Positions 36,617 to 46,380 are shown, numbered from the stretch's first letter. The stretch is 64,000 nt of DNA from Arthrobacter oryzae (GCF_003634095.1 NZ_RBIR01000008.1:1-64000), one strand, 5' to 3'. Made by a program: numbers and translations. Notes: generated by a model not told the origin, from the sequence alone.

Positions 36617-37062
36617 TGCTCCTCCTGGCGGGAGAGTATTTCGTAGCGTGGATTGAAGATCGTGGGCAGCCCGTCGCGGATGGTGACCATGCCCTCGAGC
36701 CGGAGTTCCGTTCCGGCGTCCACACCGGGAATCCGGCGCCGGCCGAGCCATACGACGCGGAGCCGTTCCTTGGGCCCCGCGGGCCGCTGGCGCTGCGCGC
36801 CGGGACGCACACGCTGGGCGGACACTGCCGGGACCGGCAGGGTGCTGGCCGATTCCTTGCCCGGACCGGCCTTGGCGCCCGCCGCCAAGGAGCGCGCGAC
36901 GGGGGCCTCGTGGTCGATCACCATGGCGACGAAGGCTGCCACCTGGTTGGCCGGCATGTAGGTGACGGACTCGATGAAACCGTGGCACAGCACCCGGCCG
37001 CGGTCCGGCAGGTCTCGGACTGACAAGGCGGCGGTTGCTTTCCTGCCGGGGGCATCAGCCAA
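36613..37062 (-). CDS. OB-fold nucleic-acid-binding domain protein
   Basis: A 149-residue protein with an OB fold split by a disordered Ala/Pro/Gln-rich insertion (about residues 60-97). The strands I-E-S-V-T-Y-M-P and V-A-A-F-V-A-M-V-I-D fit the first half, and L-R-V-V-W-L-G-R-R-R-I-P-G-V and L-R-L-E-G-M-V the second. Family members in this position may bind nucleic acid, but targets are not known. TTG 37062 is taken as start and overlaps the end of DUF3710 by 8 bases; this start is uncertain. Confidence 0.75.
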   Translation of the reverse strand: MADAPGRKATAALSVRDLPDRGRVLCHGFIESVTYMPANQVAAFVAMVIDHEAPVARSLAAGAKAGPGKESASTLPVPAVSAQRVRPGAQRQRPAGPKERLRVVWLGRRRIPGVDAGTELRLEGMVTIRDGLPTIFNPRYEILSRQEEQ

Positions 37063-37795
37063 TCTGGGTTATCTCCGGTCCGCGTTCGGGCTGTTCGAGG
37101 TCGGGTGCGGCCTGCGGGGACGGGGCGGTGTCCTTGGGAAGCCTGAGCTGCAGCAAATCACGCGGCGGCATGGGGTTCTCGCCGCGGACCACGACGATCT
37201 GCCGGAAGAGCCCTTCCAGCGCGGCGGCAGCATCGCGGTCCAGCGCCGCCTCGCCGCCGAAGACGCCTCGGAGGAACCAGCGCGGACCGTCTACACCGAT
37301 GAAGCGGGCCACGCGGTACCCCTGGCTGCCGTCCGCGCCGCCTGCGGGGAGTTTCGCCACGAGTTCGGTGCCGAAACTGCCTTCGATTTCCTCGATCTGG
37401 CCGCCCTGGCTGCCGACCGACTGGCCGATCTGCTCACGGATCTCATCCCACAGGCCCTCCGAACGGGGTGCCGCGAAGGCCTGAAGCTGCAGGCTTGAAC
37501 CTTCCAGGTCCATGGTGACGGCGACGACGCGCTGGCTGGCCTCTTCGACTTCCAGGCGGAGCTGGAGTCCCTCGCGGGGAGCGATCAGGAGTGCACCCAG
37601 GTCCACATACCCGTCCTGGCCTTCGATTTCCGAGACGTCAAAGGGACCCGACGCGGCCCGGCCGGCGGTCTTGGCCGAGTCCCCGGCCGGCGTCGTGCCG
37701 TCAACACTCGCAGCGGCGTCAACACCAGCGTCCGGCGCTTCTCCCGGATCTGTCAGCTGCTCCTGTTTGGCTTTCCTGCCGCGCCCAAAAACCAT
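37055..37795 (-). CDS. DUF3710 domain protein
   Basis: A 246-residue soluble protein. A low-complexity region (about 10-50) follows the basic start M-V-F-G-R-G-R-K. The DUF3710 domain (about 52-215) shows D-L-G-A-L-L-I-A-P, L-R-L-E-V and R-x-I-G-V-D-G-P-R-W-F-L-R-G-V-F-G-G. Function unknown; in actinobacteria it is linked to dut and an OB-fold gene, as here. ATG 37795 has AAGGAG at good spacing. Confidence 0.85.
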   Translation of the reverse strand: MVFGRGRKAKQEQLTDPGEAPDAGVDAAASVDGTTPAGDSAKTAGRAASGPFDVSEIEGQDGYVDLGALLIAPREGLQLRLEVEEASQRVVAVTMDLEGSSLQLQAFAAPRSEGLWDEIREQIGQSVGSQGGQIEEIEGSFGTELVAKLPAGGADGSQGYRVARFIGVDGPRWFLRGVFGGEAALDRDAAAALEGLFRQIVVVRGENPMPPRDLLQLRLPKDTAPSPQAAPDLEQPERGPEITQIG

Positions 37796-38002
37796 GGCGT
37801 TGTCTCCTTCAGTTGTGATCCTGTGCCGTCGCCGGGCGGCGTCCGGGCGCCGCCCGCGTTGCCGCCGGTTCCCCGGGGTTGCCTGCTCAATTTGTCCTGC
37901 ATCGCTTATCTTGCCGCAGTGCTTGTGCGGCACTGCAATCCCCGGATGACGCTCTTGGCCAGGCCGGGCCCTGTACTCAGGCCAGCTGATCAGGCCGGCT
38001 AA

Positions 38003-38521
38003 TCAGGCCGGTCCGCCGAAGCCGCCGGTGGAGCCGAAGCCGCCGCCGCCGCGAATCGAGCCGCCGAGCTCCTCGACGGGGAGGAACCGTGCGTATTCCA
38101 CACGCTGAATGACCATTTGTGCAATTCTATCGCCGCGTCGCAGCTCGATCGCCTCGTCCCGGTCCGTATTGAGCAGCGTCACCGCGATTTCTCCGCGGTA
38201 ACCGGCGTCCACCGTGCCGGGAGCGTTCACAACCGTCAGTCCGTGCTTCGTGGCGAGGCCCGACCGGGGGTGGATGAGCGCAACGAAGCCGTCCGGGAGC
38301 GCAATCGACACCCCTGTCGGGACGAGCCGGCGCTCCCCCGGCGCGAGGACAACGTCCTCGCGGGCGCGGAGGTCGGCGCCCGCGTCGCCCGGGTGCGCGT
38401 ACGACGGCGGCTCGAGCCCGTCGTCGAGCATCTTCAGCTGAACGGTCAAGGTGGGTGTTCCGTACTCTGCCTCGCCGGCCGCCGGTGCGGCGCTGGCGAC
38501 AGCGGTGTTTTCTTCAGTCAC
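38003..38521 (-). CDS. dut: Deoxyuridine 5'-triphosphate nucleotidohydrolase (dUTPase)
   Basis: A 172-residue trimeric dUTPase, which hydrolyses dUTP to dUMP and pyrophosphate and keeps uracil out of DNA. All five motifs are visible: D-A-G-A-D-L, H-P-R-S-G-L-A-x-K-H-G, A-P-G-T-V-D-A-G-Y-R-G-E, D-R-I-A-Q-M-V-I and the C-terminal R-G-x-G-G-F-G-S-T-G arm. About 25 residues at the N-terminus are additional and probably disordered. GTG 38521 is preferred; an ATG at 38545 in the same frame is possible. A 207-base gap separates it from DUF3710. Confidence 0.94.
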   Translation of the reverse strand: MTEENTAVASAAPAAGEAEYGTPTLTVQLKMLDDGLEPPSYAHPGDAGADLRAREDVVLAPGERRLVPTGVSIALPDGFVALIHPRSGLATKHGLTVVNAPGTVDAGYRGEIAVTLLNTDRDEAIELRRGDRIAQMVIQRVEYARFLPVEELGGSIRGGGGFGSTGGFGGPA

Positions 38522-38735
38522 AGTCCCCAACTCTAATGCCCGCATCGAACATCGTCCTAGCCGCCGCCACCCGGCATGTGCACGCCGCCGGCGCGGGTGC
38601 GGCGGGCGGTAGCGGCATCATCGCAGCGCCTATTGTCCCCCGTGTTGTCCCCAGGGGCGGAACGGGGAGGCCGTGGGGCCGGGACGGGGCCGCATCCGAG
38701 GTGAAATAGCCGTCGAAAGATGAAAAGCTGGGTTC

Positions 38736-39221
38736 ATGCCCGAATCCAGCGCAGCTGCGCCTGCCCCCAAGAGCGCCTCGAGCGACTCCACTGTTGTCTA
38801 CACCGAGAAGCTCTGGCCGAACTTTTGGATCTGGCTTGTGTCCGCGGGCCTCTCCAGCGCCGGGATCCTCATGCTCGCGCCCATCAGCATCTGGGCTGGC
38901 ATCACCGCGGCAATTGTCATCTTCATCATCATCACCGTGCTGCTGATTGTGTCCACACCGTCAATCACCGTCACGAGGACCACCCTCTCGGTGGGCAGGG
39001 CAACGATCGAGCGCGGCTATCTGGGCGAGACAACGGCATTCCGGGGCAAGGAAGCCACGGCGGAACGGGGCACACGGCTCAACGGACTGGCGTTCCTGTG
39101 TATCCGCGGCTGGGTGGACCCGGTCGTGCGGATCCAGATTGAAGATCCCTCCGACCGCACCCCTTACTGGCTCACCTCAACCCGGCATCCGGAGCAGTTG
39201 ATCGCCGCACTCCACTCCTGA
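38736..39221 (+). CDS. DUF3093 membrane protein
   Basis: A 161-residue protein with two adjacent transmembrane segments (about 29-50 and 54-72) and a C-terminal domain of beta-rich character with R-G-W-V-D-P-V-V and T-R-H-P-E-Q-L-x-x-A-L. The family is actinobacterial and its function unknown. It is transcribed divergently from dut. ATG 38736 is preceded by AAAGCT at six bases and has no ribosome site, so it may be leaderless. Confidence 0.86.
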   Translation: MPESSAAAPAPKSASSDSTVVYTEKLWPNFWIWLVSAGLSSAGILMLAPISIWAGITAAIVIFIIITVLLIVSTPSITVTRTTLSVGRATIERGYLGETTAFRGKEATAERGTRLNGLAFLCIRGWVDPVVRIQIEDPSDRTPYWLTSTRHPEQLIAALHS

Positions 39222-39304
39222 CGGCCGGTTGTTCACCGGTTTTTCAGTAGTCTTGGCGACTGTCCCCTGCTCGTAAGAGGCCGATCGCTAATGAGCCGTG
39301 CTTG

Positions 39305-39338
39305 TAAAAAGGCGGGCTCCCGGATGCCGGGAGCCCGC
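39305..39338 (-). terminator. Terminator of the DUF4193 gene
   Basis: GCGGGCTCCCGG and its exact reverse complement around an ATG-length loop (39312-39338). On the minus strand it is followed by C-C-T-T-T-T-T. Classic intrinsic terminator, 9 bases past the stop. Confidence 0.9.
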
Positions 39339-39346
39339 TGCCTGGC

Positions 39347-39646
39347 CTAGCCTTCACAGTCCTTGCAGTACTTGAGGCCGTCCTTTTCGCGGGCAATCTG
39401 CGAACGGTGGCGGACCAGGAAGCAGGAGGCGCAGGTGAATTCGTCTGCCTGGGCGGGCAGGACCCGGACCAGCAGTTCCTCCCCGGACAAGTCGGCGCCG
39501 GGAAGTTCGTAGCCTTCGGCAAGGTCGGACTCATCTTCATCCACCACGGCGGAAGGCTTCTCCGTACGCCGCGCCTTCAGAGCCTCGATCGAATCCTCGC
39601 TGAGGTCCTCTTCGGTCTTGCGCGGCGCATCGTAATCAGTCGCCAT
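39347..39646 (-). CDS. DUF4193 protein (small zinc-ribbon-like)
   Basis: A 99-residue protein: acidic N-terminal two thirds (D-Y-D-A-P-R-K-T-E-E-D-L ...) and a C-terminal zinc-ribbon-like module with C-A-S-C and, 20 residues later, C-K-D-C. The family is widespread in actinobacteria, in mycobacteria often next to dut or sepH-like genes; function unknown. ATG 39646 gives the family length; the frame to 39748 has no support. Confidence 0.9.
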   Translation of the reverse strand: MATDYDAPRKTEEDLSEDSIEALKARRTEKPSAVVDEDESDLAEGYELPGADLSGEELLVRVLPAQADEFTCASCFLVRHRSQIAREKDGLKYCKDCEG

Positions 39647-39968
39647 TATTTGTTGCTCACACTCCGCACTCGTTCGATATGGTTCGCCGCTCCAAGGGCC
39701 CTGCCGGGAGGGTAACCCCGGGCTCCGGGAGCGGTTCACCGATGTCAACGCCGGACATGCGGTTTTTGTGCCCGGTGTCGGTCATTTTTGCTTAAGCGCC
39801 TGCCGAACGCCAGAGCCCATCGCTCGGTTTCACCACGGAGCCTCCGCAGACCGGCCGGAATCGGCGGAAAGTCGCGGAAAATCACGGCGCGCCTGCCGTC
39901 CTAACCGGAAATGTGTCCCGCTGGTGGCAGAGTTTCGATTGTTAGTAATGCCAGGGTGGAGGATTTGT
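39647..39968. promoter_or_regulatory. Divergent intergenic region DUF4193 / sepH
   Basis: About 320 bases without a gene between two divergent genes, so it must hold both promoters. No confident -35/-10 pair or dyad is visible by eye. The ribosome site of sepH (GGAGG, 39958-39962) ends it. Confidence 0.4.
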
Positions 39969-41375
39969 ATGCAGGATCTACGGCTTGTAGGCGTCCACGA
40001 CGACGGAGAGCATCTCCTGTTGAGTGGCACCGGCGGCGAGATGTTCCAGCTGCCGATCGATGAAGCACTTCGGGTCGCAGCGAGCCGGACGGGGGCCAAG
40101 GCCGCCTCCAGCGCGGCCGGGCCTCCCATTGCCATGTCTCCGCGCGATATCCAGACCAGGATCCGCAACGGAGCCACCGCCGCCGAAGTGGCGGAGCTGT
40201 CCGGTATTGCCTTGGAAAAGGTCCAGCGCTATGAAGGACCTGTCCTCGCCGAGCGCGAGTACATTGCCCAGCAGGCGCGCAAGGTGGAAGTGGCCTCGCC
40301 TGCCCCGGGGCACGACACGTACCGGTCCGTGTTCGGCGAGAACCCGGCTTCCCTCAGCGACATGGTTGAACACCGCCTGAGGGCTTACGGCGTCGAGCCC
40401 TCAACACTGGAGTGGGACTCCTGGCGGCGGCCGGACGGCAGTTGGAATGTCGTGGCCCGCTTTGAGCCCAAAGCCGGCGGCCCGGCCGGGATCGGCGAGG
40501 AACCTCCGGCCATGTGGACCTTCCATCCTGCCCGGAAGTCGCTGCAAAACGCCAACCGCTGGGCCCAGCAGCTGAGCGAGCTTGAACCGCTCGAAGGCCC
40601 TGTGCCCACGCGACGGCTCACGGCCGTTTCCGACCGGCCATTCGACTTTGAGACCGATGCCGAGGCCGCGGCCCGCACGGCGACCGGCCAGCACAGCATC
40701 ATTCACCAGATGCTGCTGCAGCAGGACCGGATCCACCAGGAGCAGGATGCTGACGGCCTGCTGGACATGCTGCGTTCCCGCCGCGGACATCGGATCGGCG
40801 TCGATGAGGACGCCGACGACGCCCTCGCCATGCTCCTGACCACCGGAGTCCCTGCGGCCCACCCCCGGGCCACCGACGTGACAGAAGCGCCCGAGACGCC
40901 GGAGGCGGCGGACCCGGAACCGGCCGCCGAAGTCGTTGACTCGGACGCCGACGACCCCGACGACGTCGAATCCGCGCAGCCTGCCGCTCCGGCCGAGGCC
41001 CCCGCCCCGGCCGAAACCGACCCCTTCACGCGGCGGCGCGACGGCCGGCCGTCCATGCTGTCCCGGCTGAGCCTGGCGCCGCGGCTGCCGGAGGAAGACG
41101 ACGTCCTGAAACTGCACGACGGCGTCAGCACCGAAACCCGGGAAATCACGATCGCGGCCTCACAACTGCGCCCGGCGGGCAAGTCCCCGACAGCCAGCCC
41201 GGGCCTGGACGAACTGATTGGCGGCGGCAGCTCACGGCGGCAGCAGCGCGAGTCCCAGGCCTCAACCCGGAACGATGCCACGTCCGAGCAACCGGAGCGC
41301 CAGCCGGCCAAGCCAAAGCGGTCCAGTGTGCCCAGCTGGGACGAAATCGTATTCGGAACCCGCAACGACCAGTAG
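39969..41375 (+). CDS. sepH: Septation protein SepH
   Basis: A 468-residue protein. The N-terminal DUF3071 domain (about 1-190) contains the predicted helix-turn-helix (S-P-R-D-I-Q-T-R-I-R-N-G-A-T-A-A-E-V-A-E) shown in Streptomyces to bind FtsZ and promote assembly. The middle is long, acidic and disordered, and the end carries the conserved S-V-P-S-W-D-E-I-V-F-G. SepH acts at the division septum of actinobacteria. ATG 39969 follows GGAGG; an in-frame ATG lies 21 bases upstream. This position between DUF4193 and a phosphodiesterase gene is conserved in the phylum. Confidence 0.92.
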   Translation: MQDLRLVGVHDDGEHLLLSGTGGEMFQLPIDEALRVAASRTGAKAASSAAGPPIAMSPRDIQTRIRNGATAAEVAELSGIALEKVQRYEGPVLAEREYIAQQARKVEVASPAPGHDTYRSVFGENPASLSDMVEHRLRAYGVEPSTLEWDSWRRPDGSWNVVARFEPKAGGPAGIGEEPPAMWTFHPARKSLQNANRWAQQLSELEPLEGPVPTRRLTAVSDRPFDFETDAEAAARTATGQHSIIHQMLLQQDRIHQEQDADGLLDMLRSRRGHRIGVDEDADDALAMLLTTGVPAAHPRATDVTEAPETPEAADPEPAAEVVDSDADDPDDVESAQPAAPAEAPAPAETDPFTRRRDGRPSMLSRLSLAPRLPEEDDVLKLHDGVSTETREITIAASQLRPAGKSPTASPGLDELIGGGSSRRQQRESQASTRNDATSEQPERQPAKPKRSSVPSWDEIVFGTRNDQ

Positions 41376-41539
41376 TTCCAAGCGGCGGTGTACTCCCGGG
41401 CACGGGAGGCCCGCGCGCCCAAACGGTCCGGCCGGTAGCCGGAGCTCCGGCCAACGGGCGCGCTCAGCCGCCGGCGCTGCTAGACCGGCGCAGTTAGACA
41501 AGTTGAGCCTGGGAACTAACCCTTGATTTAGCCTGTGAC

Positions 41540-42832
41540 TTAAGCGCGGGGCGCCTTCGAGCCGTCCGCCTTGAAGCACAGCAGCGGGACTTCCCGCTCG
41601 GCCTTCGTCAGCGAACCGTGCTGGCCCACAACTTCCAGGGCCGTGGGCCGGACCCGGCGCGTATCGTAGAGCGCCAACGAGTCCCGGGCCGCAATCATGA
41701 CGTCGCCGATCCGCGGGGCAACCTCGGCACGCACGTCACCGAACAGCCCGCCCGCGATCGCTTCCTCACGGGTGAAGGCCCAAATCCTGTCTCCGAAGCG
41801 GGACCGCCAGTTTGCCAGCAGACGCGCGTGGGCGGCGTCGTCCCTGCCATCCTCAAGGTACAGGTGGACCATCCGCGGCTCGCCTGCGGTATGCCGGACG
41901 CCCTCGAGCAGGGCCGGTTCAGCGGAGTAGTCGATCCGCTGCGACTCGGGCACGTCCACCATGCCGTGGTCCGCGGTCAGCAGCACGGTGGTGCCGGGCG
42001 GCAGACTGGCGTTGAGCCTCCGCACGGTGGCATCGAGTTCTTCGAGCTGGTGTTCCCACTGGGGCGACTGGCAGCCGTGACGGTGGCCGGCCTTGTCGAG
42101 CTCATTGACGTAGAAGTACATCAGCGAGGCCCCGGCCCCGGCCATGGCCTCGGCGGCCGCGCCGGTCCGGGCATGCGAGGTGGTACCGGTAATGAACCGG
42201 CCTCCCCGCAACGCAGCCTGGGTCATGGCCGAGTCGCTGAACTGCGGGAGGCTAACAGTGGTGACGTCCACGTGTTCCGCGGCCCGTTCAAAGACGGTGG
42301 GGAACGGCTGCCACTTTTGCGGGTCAACGCCGGCGTCCCAGTTGCCGAGCATGTTCACTACCCGGTCCTGGTCCGGGTCCAGGACGTCATATCCGACCAT
42401 GCCGTGCTGGCCGGCCGACAGCCCCGTGCCGAAACTCGCAAGGGAGGCGGCGGTGGTGGAGGGGAACGCCGAATCCAAGGCCACGGGCACCTGGCCCTGA
42501 CCGGATTGCAGCACCGAACGCAGGAACGGGGTGTGGGCGGTCTTCTGCTTCAGCAGGCTGCGTCCGAGCCCGTCGGCCAGCACCACGCAGATCCGTTTGG
42601 CGGCCGGGAGGTTCAGCCGGTTCTCGAACCCGGGGACACCCAGGCTTGCCGCCGCGCTGGTCAGCACCTCGGCGATGGAGCGCTGCCCGAACGCCGGGGC
42701 CGGCGGCAGCGGCGACCCGCCGACGGCGGCGGCCGGAGGATGCGCGGGGAGTCCGTTCCCCGCGGCGGGGCCGCCCAACGCTATTTCCGGGAGCTGGTCT
42801 GGGGCCTGGTCTGTCGCACGGACGCGGGCCAT
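41540..42832 (-). CDS. Type I phosphodiesterase / nucleotide pyrophosphatase (alkaline-phosphatase fold)
   Basis: A 430-residue protein. The metal-binding nucleophile region is V-L-A-D-G-L-G-R and A-F-P-S-T-T-A-A-S-L (the Thr attacks phosphate). T-A-D-H-G-M-V-D and H-T-A-G-E-P-R complete the two-metal site, and G-M-V-G-Y-D-V is typical. No signal peptide is visible, so it is probably cytoplasmic, although the superfamily is often extracellular. Substrate unknown. ATG 42832 lies 1 base after the DUF5998 stop, so the two are a pair. Confidence 0.85.
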   Translation of the reverse strand: MARVRATDQAPDQLPEIALGGPAAGNGLPAHPPAAAVGGSPLPPAPAFGQRSIAEVLTSAAASLGVPGFENRLNLPAAKRICVVLADGLGRSLLKQKTAHTPFLRSVLQSGQGQVPVALDSAFPSTTAASLASFGTGLSAGQHGMVGYDVLDPDQDRVVNMLGNWDAGVDPQKWQPFPTVFERAAEHVDVTTVSLPQFSDSAMTQAALRGGRFITGTTSHARTGAAAEAMAGAGASLMYFYVNELDKAGHRHGCQSPQWEHQLEELDATVRRLNASLPPGTTVLLTADHGMVDVPESQRIDYSAEPALLEGVRHTAGEPRMVHLYLEDGRDDAAHARLLANWRSRFGDRIWAFTREEAIAGGLFGDVRAEVAPRIGDVMIAARDSLALYDTRRVRPTALEVVGQHGSLTKAEREVPLLCFKADGSKAPRA

Positions 42833-42833
42833 G

Positions 42834-43577
42834 TCAGCGCTGATGACCGCGGCTGAGGCGGTTGCTGAACACGCCCATCCGCGGCCGGGGCGGCAGTCCG
42901 GGCCCGGTGTGCGGAGCCGGGGCCACAGAGCCGGTGTTAACGGCGCGGAGGGCGCGGGCGAAGAGCTTGGCGTCCTGCACCGCTTGCAGGCCGTCCGCTT
43001 CGGCGCTGATCCGCAGGACAATGTCTTCCTGGGCGATGGTACCGCTGTAACCGTGATCGGCCTCGCACTGCGGGTCCCCGCAGCTGGCGGGGCCCATGTC
43101 GAGGCGCTGGCCGCCGGACCACGCAATGGACAGCGTCAGCTCACGGACGGGGTCGGAGGGCTTGTAGTCCTGCGGCTGGGCGTAGACGTAGCTCAGGACC
43201 ACCGAGCGGATCTGCGTCACGGGGACGGACTCGGTGGAGACCTGGGCGACGGTCTGCTCCCCCGCTTCGTCGAGCTGCTGGTCGTCGACATGCGTGATGA
43301 CCAGCATGTCCTCCGTCAGGACCAGGACTGTGATGTGGCGGCGGACCTCGGCCCGGTCGAAGTGTGTTTCGAGATGGACCAGGTGGGCCACGCACTCGCG
43401 GCCGTCCAGGGCATCGGCGACGACGTCGGCCACGAGCCGCGGATAGAACCCGGCCTGCTGGAGAGACCCTTCCAGGCTTTGGCCCTGCGCACTGTGGTCG
43501 TGGAGCCCGTGGTGGTGCGCGGTCTGGCGCCCGGGGGCAGTCGCCAGGGGCTTCGGTGTTGGAGGCTGGGAGCTCAT
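42834..43577 (-). CDS. DUF5998 family protein
   Basis: A 247-residue actinobacterial protein of unknown function. The first 30 residues are Pro/His-rich. The domain shows L-E-G-S-L-Q-Q-A-G-F-Y-P-R-L-V-A-D-V-V and R-A-E-V-R-R-H-I-T-V-L-V-L-T, then the acidic Y-A-Q-P-Q-D-Y. It is found next to a phosphodiesterase in many relatives, as here. ATG 43577 is chosen; ATG 43583 and 43592 are in frame. Confidence 0.85.
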   Translation of the reverse strand: MSSQPPTPKPLATAPGRQTAHHHGLHDHSAQGQSLEGSLQQAGFYPRLVADVVADALDGRECVAHLVHLETHFDRAEVRRHITVLVLTEDMLVITHVDDQQLDEAGEQTVAQVSTESVPVTQIRSVVLSYVYAQPQDYKPSDPVRELTLSIAWSGGQRLDMGPASCGDPQCEADHGYSGTIAQEDIVLRISAEADGLQAVQDAKLFARALRAVNTGSVAPAPHTGPGLPPRPRMGVFSNRLSRGHQR

Positions 43578-43668
43578 GGTCTCCATTTTCACAGATCGGC
43601 TGGGGACTTGCTAACTGCCGGGCCCGAAAGGCGGCGGGGGCCACAGGTGGGTGCAGCGGCCGGGAGCG

Positions 43669-46380
43669 CTAACTGCGCATCGCCCGGCGCGCGCTGTCCG
43701 TCCGCTGGGCGGCATTGGCGATCCTGACGTCGGCGGCCAGGATGGACGCGCCGTCGGGTCCGGCGAGGACGGGGTTGAAGTGCACGAGCGCGATCTCCGG
43801 GTGGTTGTCCTTGAGCCGTGTGAGCCGGGCGGCGAGATCCTCCAGCGCCGCGGCGTCGACGGCGGGCAGGCCCTGATAGCCGAAGAGCTTCCTGGAGGCC
43901 CGGGGCGCGCGGATGAAGTCGTGGAGGTCGGAGCCGGTAAGCGGCGGCGCCCGGTGGGCCCAGTCGTCGAGCAGGTTCACGGCGTCTCCGGCGAGGCCGA
44001 AGGAGATTACCGGCCCGAGCAGCGGGTCCTCGATGGCACGGAAGGTGCAGGCCTGCCCCACCGGCACCATCGTCTGGACTTCGAGGGACGGGGAACCGTA
44101 CCGTTCCAGCGATTTGCGCATCTGCCGCACGTTGCGCCGCAACGAATCGGCGTCCTGGATGTCCAGCCGCACGCCGCCGAGATCCAGCCGGTGCCGCAGT
44201 GCCGGATCCGTGGTCTTCAGCGCCACGGGCCAGCCCAGCCGGTCGGCCGCCGCCACGGCTTCCTCCGCTGTCTGGAATCCGACGGACGGGACCACCCGGA
44301 TGCCGTAGTGGCCCAGCAGCCGCGCGGCGGTGTCCTGGTCCAGCAGGACCAGCTGTTCACCGCCCACGTTGTGCAGCAGCTGCTCCAGATCGGCCCGGGC
44401 GGCGTCGGGGTGGCAGCCTTCCGGTTCCACGAACAGGCCATGATCGCGGTCCAGCCACTGGGCATACCGCACGACGGCGGCAAGGGCCGCCACCGCCGCG
44501 CCCGGGTTGGAATAGCACGGAACGGGAGGGGTGAGCAAGGGCTGGTCGGTCGGCACGGGGTCCGCGCCGACCATGCCCTCCACATAGATCGAGGGATCAA
44601 GGATTCCGCTAAAGGCGGCAACCACGGGCTTGCCGGCCGCCGCGGAACATTCAGCCAGCACACCGGCGATCTTCTCGACGGTCAGCCCGCGCGCCGGAAG
44701 CAGCGCCACCACCAGCGCATGAACTGTGTCCGGGGCCAGGGTTTCCTGCAGGCTCCGGCGCAGGGCCGGCAGCGCCCGGGACATGCCGGCGTCGAGGTCG
44801 ACGTCGGCGACGATCCGTTCCACTCCCAGCCCCTGAACGGCGGCACTGTCCGCGACCACTTTGCCCAGGGCGCGCGAATTGCTGAACACGGCTATTCCGG
44901 GGCCCTTCGGCAGCGGCTGGCTCGACACGATCTGGGCGACATCCATGAGCTCTTCGATAGTCCCGACCCGGATCACACCCGCCTGACGCATCATGGCGTC
45001 CAGGGCCTCGGGCGGTGCCAGCGTGGTGCGGACCGCGTGCCCGGGCGGCAGGTTCAGTCCCATGGCGTCGGACTTGGCCACGATCACGGGCTTGGTCCGG
45101 GCCAGGCGGCGGGCCAAACGGGAGAACTTGCGCGGGTTGCCGATCGATTCCAGGTAGAGGCCAACCGCCGTGGTGTCCGCGTCGTCTTCCCAGTACTGCA
45201 TCATGTCGTTGCCGGAGACGTCGGCGCGGTTGCCGGCGGAGAGGAAGGTCGAGATGCCCACCCGGCGGCGGCTGGAGGCGGCGTAGAGGGAAACGCCGAT
45301 CGCGGCCGACTGGCTGAACAGCCCCAGCCCGCCGCGGCGCGCCAGTGCCGGCGCCATCGAGGCGTTCAGGGACACGGCCGGGTTGGTGTTGACGATGCCC
45401 AGGGACGCCGGGCCGATCACGCGCATGCCGTTGGCGCGGGCCTGCCGCACGAGTTCGCGCTGGCGGGCGAGGCCGCGTTCGCCGTCGTCCGCGTACCCGG
45501 CGGTGGCCACCACGATCCCCTTCACCCCGGCGGCGGCGCAGTCCTGGACCACCTTGGGGACCTCGTCGTACGGGACCGCGATGATGGCGAGCGTGACCGG
45601 GCCGGGGACCTCGGAGAGCCGGGCGAAGGAGAGCATCCCGGCGAGCTCCAGCGCCTCCGGGTTGATGGCATAGACCGGGCCGGAGAACCCGCCTTCGATG
45701 ATGTGCTCGAGCAGCTGGTACCCCACGGTTCCCCACTTGCGGCTCGCTCCGATCACGGCCACGGAGGACGGGGCGAGCAGTTCCTGGATGCTGCGGGCCT
45801 CGGCGCGATGCTCGCGGGACTCCATCACGGCCCTGGACTTGTCGGTGGGATCGATGTTGAATTCAAGGCTGACCACGCCGTCGTCGAAGTGCCGTTTGAC
45901 GTCGTAGCCGGCATCGGAAAAGACCATGAGCATCTTGCGGTTTTCCGGGAGCACTTCAGCGCTGAACTTGCGGATCCCGTTTTCGCGGGCGGCGGCGGCG
46001 AGGTGTTCGAGCAGGATGGAGCCGATCCCCCGGCCCTGGTGGGCGTCGGCGATGTTGAAGGCAACCTCGGCCTCCGCCGGATCATCCAGCCGGTCGTAGC
46101 GGCCGATGCCCATGATCTCGCCGCCGATGGTGATCACCAGGGCCACCCGGTCCTTGTAGTCCACCTCGGTGAAGCGCTTGAGTTCCTTGCTGGACAGCCT
46201 CGACTTGAAGGCGAAGAAGCGCATGTAGATGGATTTCTGCGACTGGCCCACGTGGAAGGCCTGCACCGCGTCCGCATCGGAGGGGTGGATGGGGCGCAGG
46301 TGCGCTGTGCCGCCGTCGCGCAGGACAACATCGGCTTCCCAATATTCCGGATATACGCCGTCCGCGGGCTGATCCACCAT
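43669..46380 (-). CDS. pat: Pat-type protein acetyltransferase (GNAT plus NDP-forming acyl-CoA synthetase-like domains)
   Basis: A 903-residue protein. The N-terminal GNAT domain (about 15-175) has H-Q-G-R-G-I-G-S for acetyl-CoA. It is followed by a CoA-binding domain (V-A-V-I-G-A-S-R from about 209), a succinyl-CoA-ligase-like domain and a C-terminal ATP-grasp domain. In Streptomyces the same order (GNAT first) is known from a lysine acetyltransferase acting on acetyl-CoA synthetase, while in Salmonella the GNAT is C-terminal. The mycobacterial cAMP-binding domain is absent. Its own ligase activity is expected to be lost in this group. ATG 46380 lies six bases after TAGGCT, so the mRNA is probably leaderless. 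Confidence 0.9.
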   Translation of the reverse strand: MVDQPADGVYPEYWEADVVLRDGGTAHLRPIHPSDADAVQAFHVGQSQKSIYMRFFAFKSRLSSKELKRFTEVDYKDRVALVITIGGEIMGIGRYDRLDDPAEAEVAFNIADAHQGRGIGSILLEHLAAAARENGIRKFSAEVLPENRKMLMVFSDAGYDVKRHFDDGVVSLEFNIDPTDKSRAVMESREHRAEARSIQELLAPSSVAVIGASRKWGTVGYQLLEHIIEGGFSGPVYAINPEALELAGMLSFARLSEVPGPVTLAIIAVPYDEVPKVVQDCAAAGVKGIVVATAGYADDGERGLARQRELVRQARANGMRVIGPASLGIVNTNPAVSLNASMAPALARRGGLGLFSQSAAIGVSLYAASSRRRVGISTFLSAGNRADVSGNDMMQYWEDDADTTAVGLYLESIGNPRKFSRLARRLARTKPVIVAKSDAMGLNLPPGHAVRTTLAPPEALDAMMRQAGVIRVGTIEELMDVAQIVSSQPLPKGPGIAVFSNSRALGKVVADSAAVQGLGVERIVADVDLDAGMSRALPALRRSLQETLAPDTVHALVVALLPARGLTVEKIAGVLAECSAAAGKPVVAAFSGILDPSIYVEGMVGADPVPTDQPLLTPPVPCYSNPGAAVAALAAVVRYAQWLDRDHGLFVEPEGCHPDAARADLEQLLHNVGGEQLVLLDQDTAARLLGHYGIRVVPSVGFQTAEEAVAAADRLGWPVALKTTDPALRHRLDLGGVRLDIQDADSLRRNVRQMRKSLERYGSPSLEVQTMVPVGQACTFRAIEDPLLGPVISFGLAGDAVNLLDDWAHRAPPLTGSDLHDFIRAPRASRKLFGYQGLPAVDAAALEDLAARLTRLKDNHPEIALVHFNPVLAGPDGASILAADVRIANAAQRTDSARRAMRS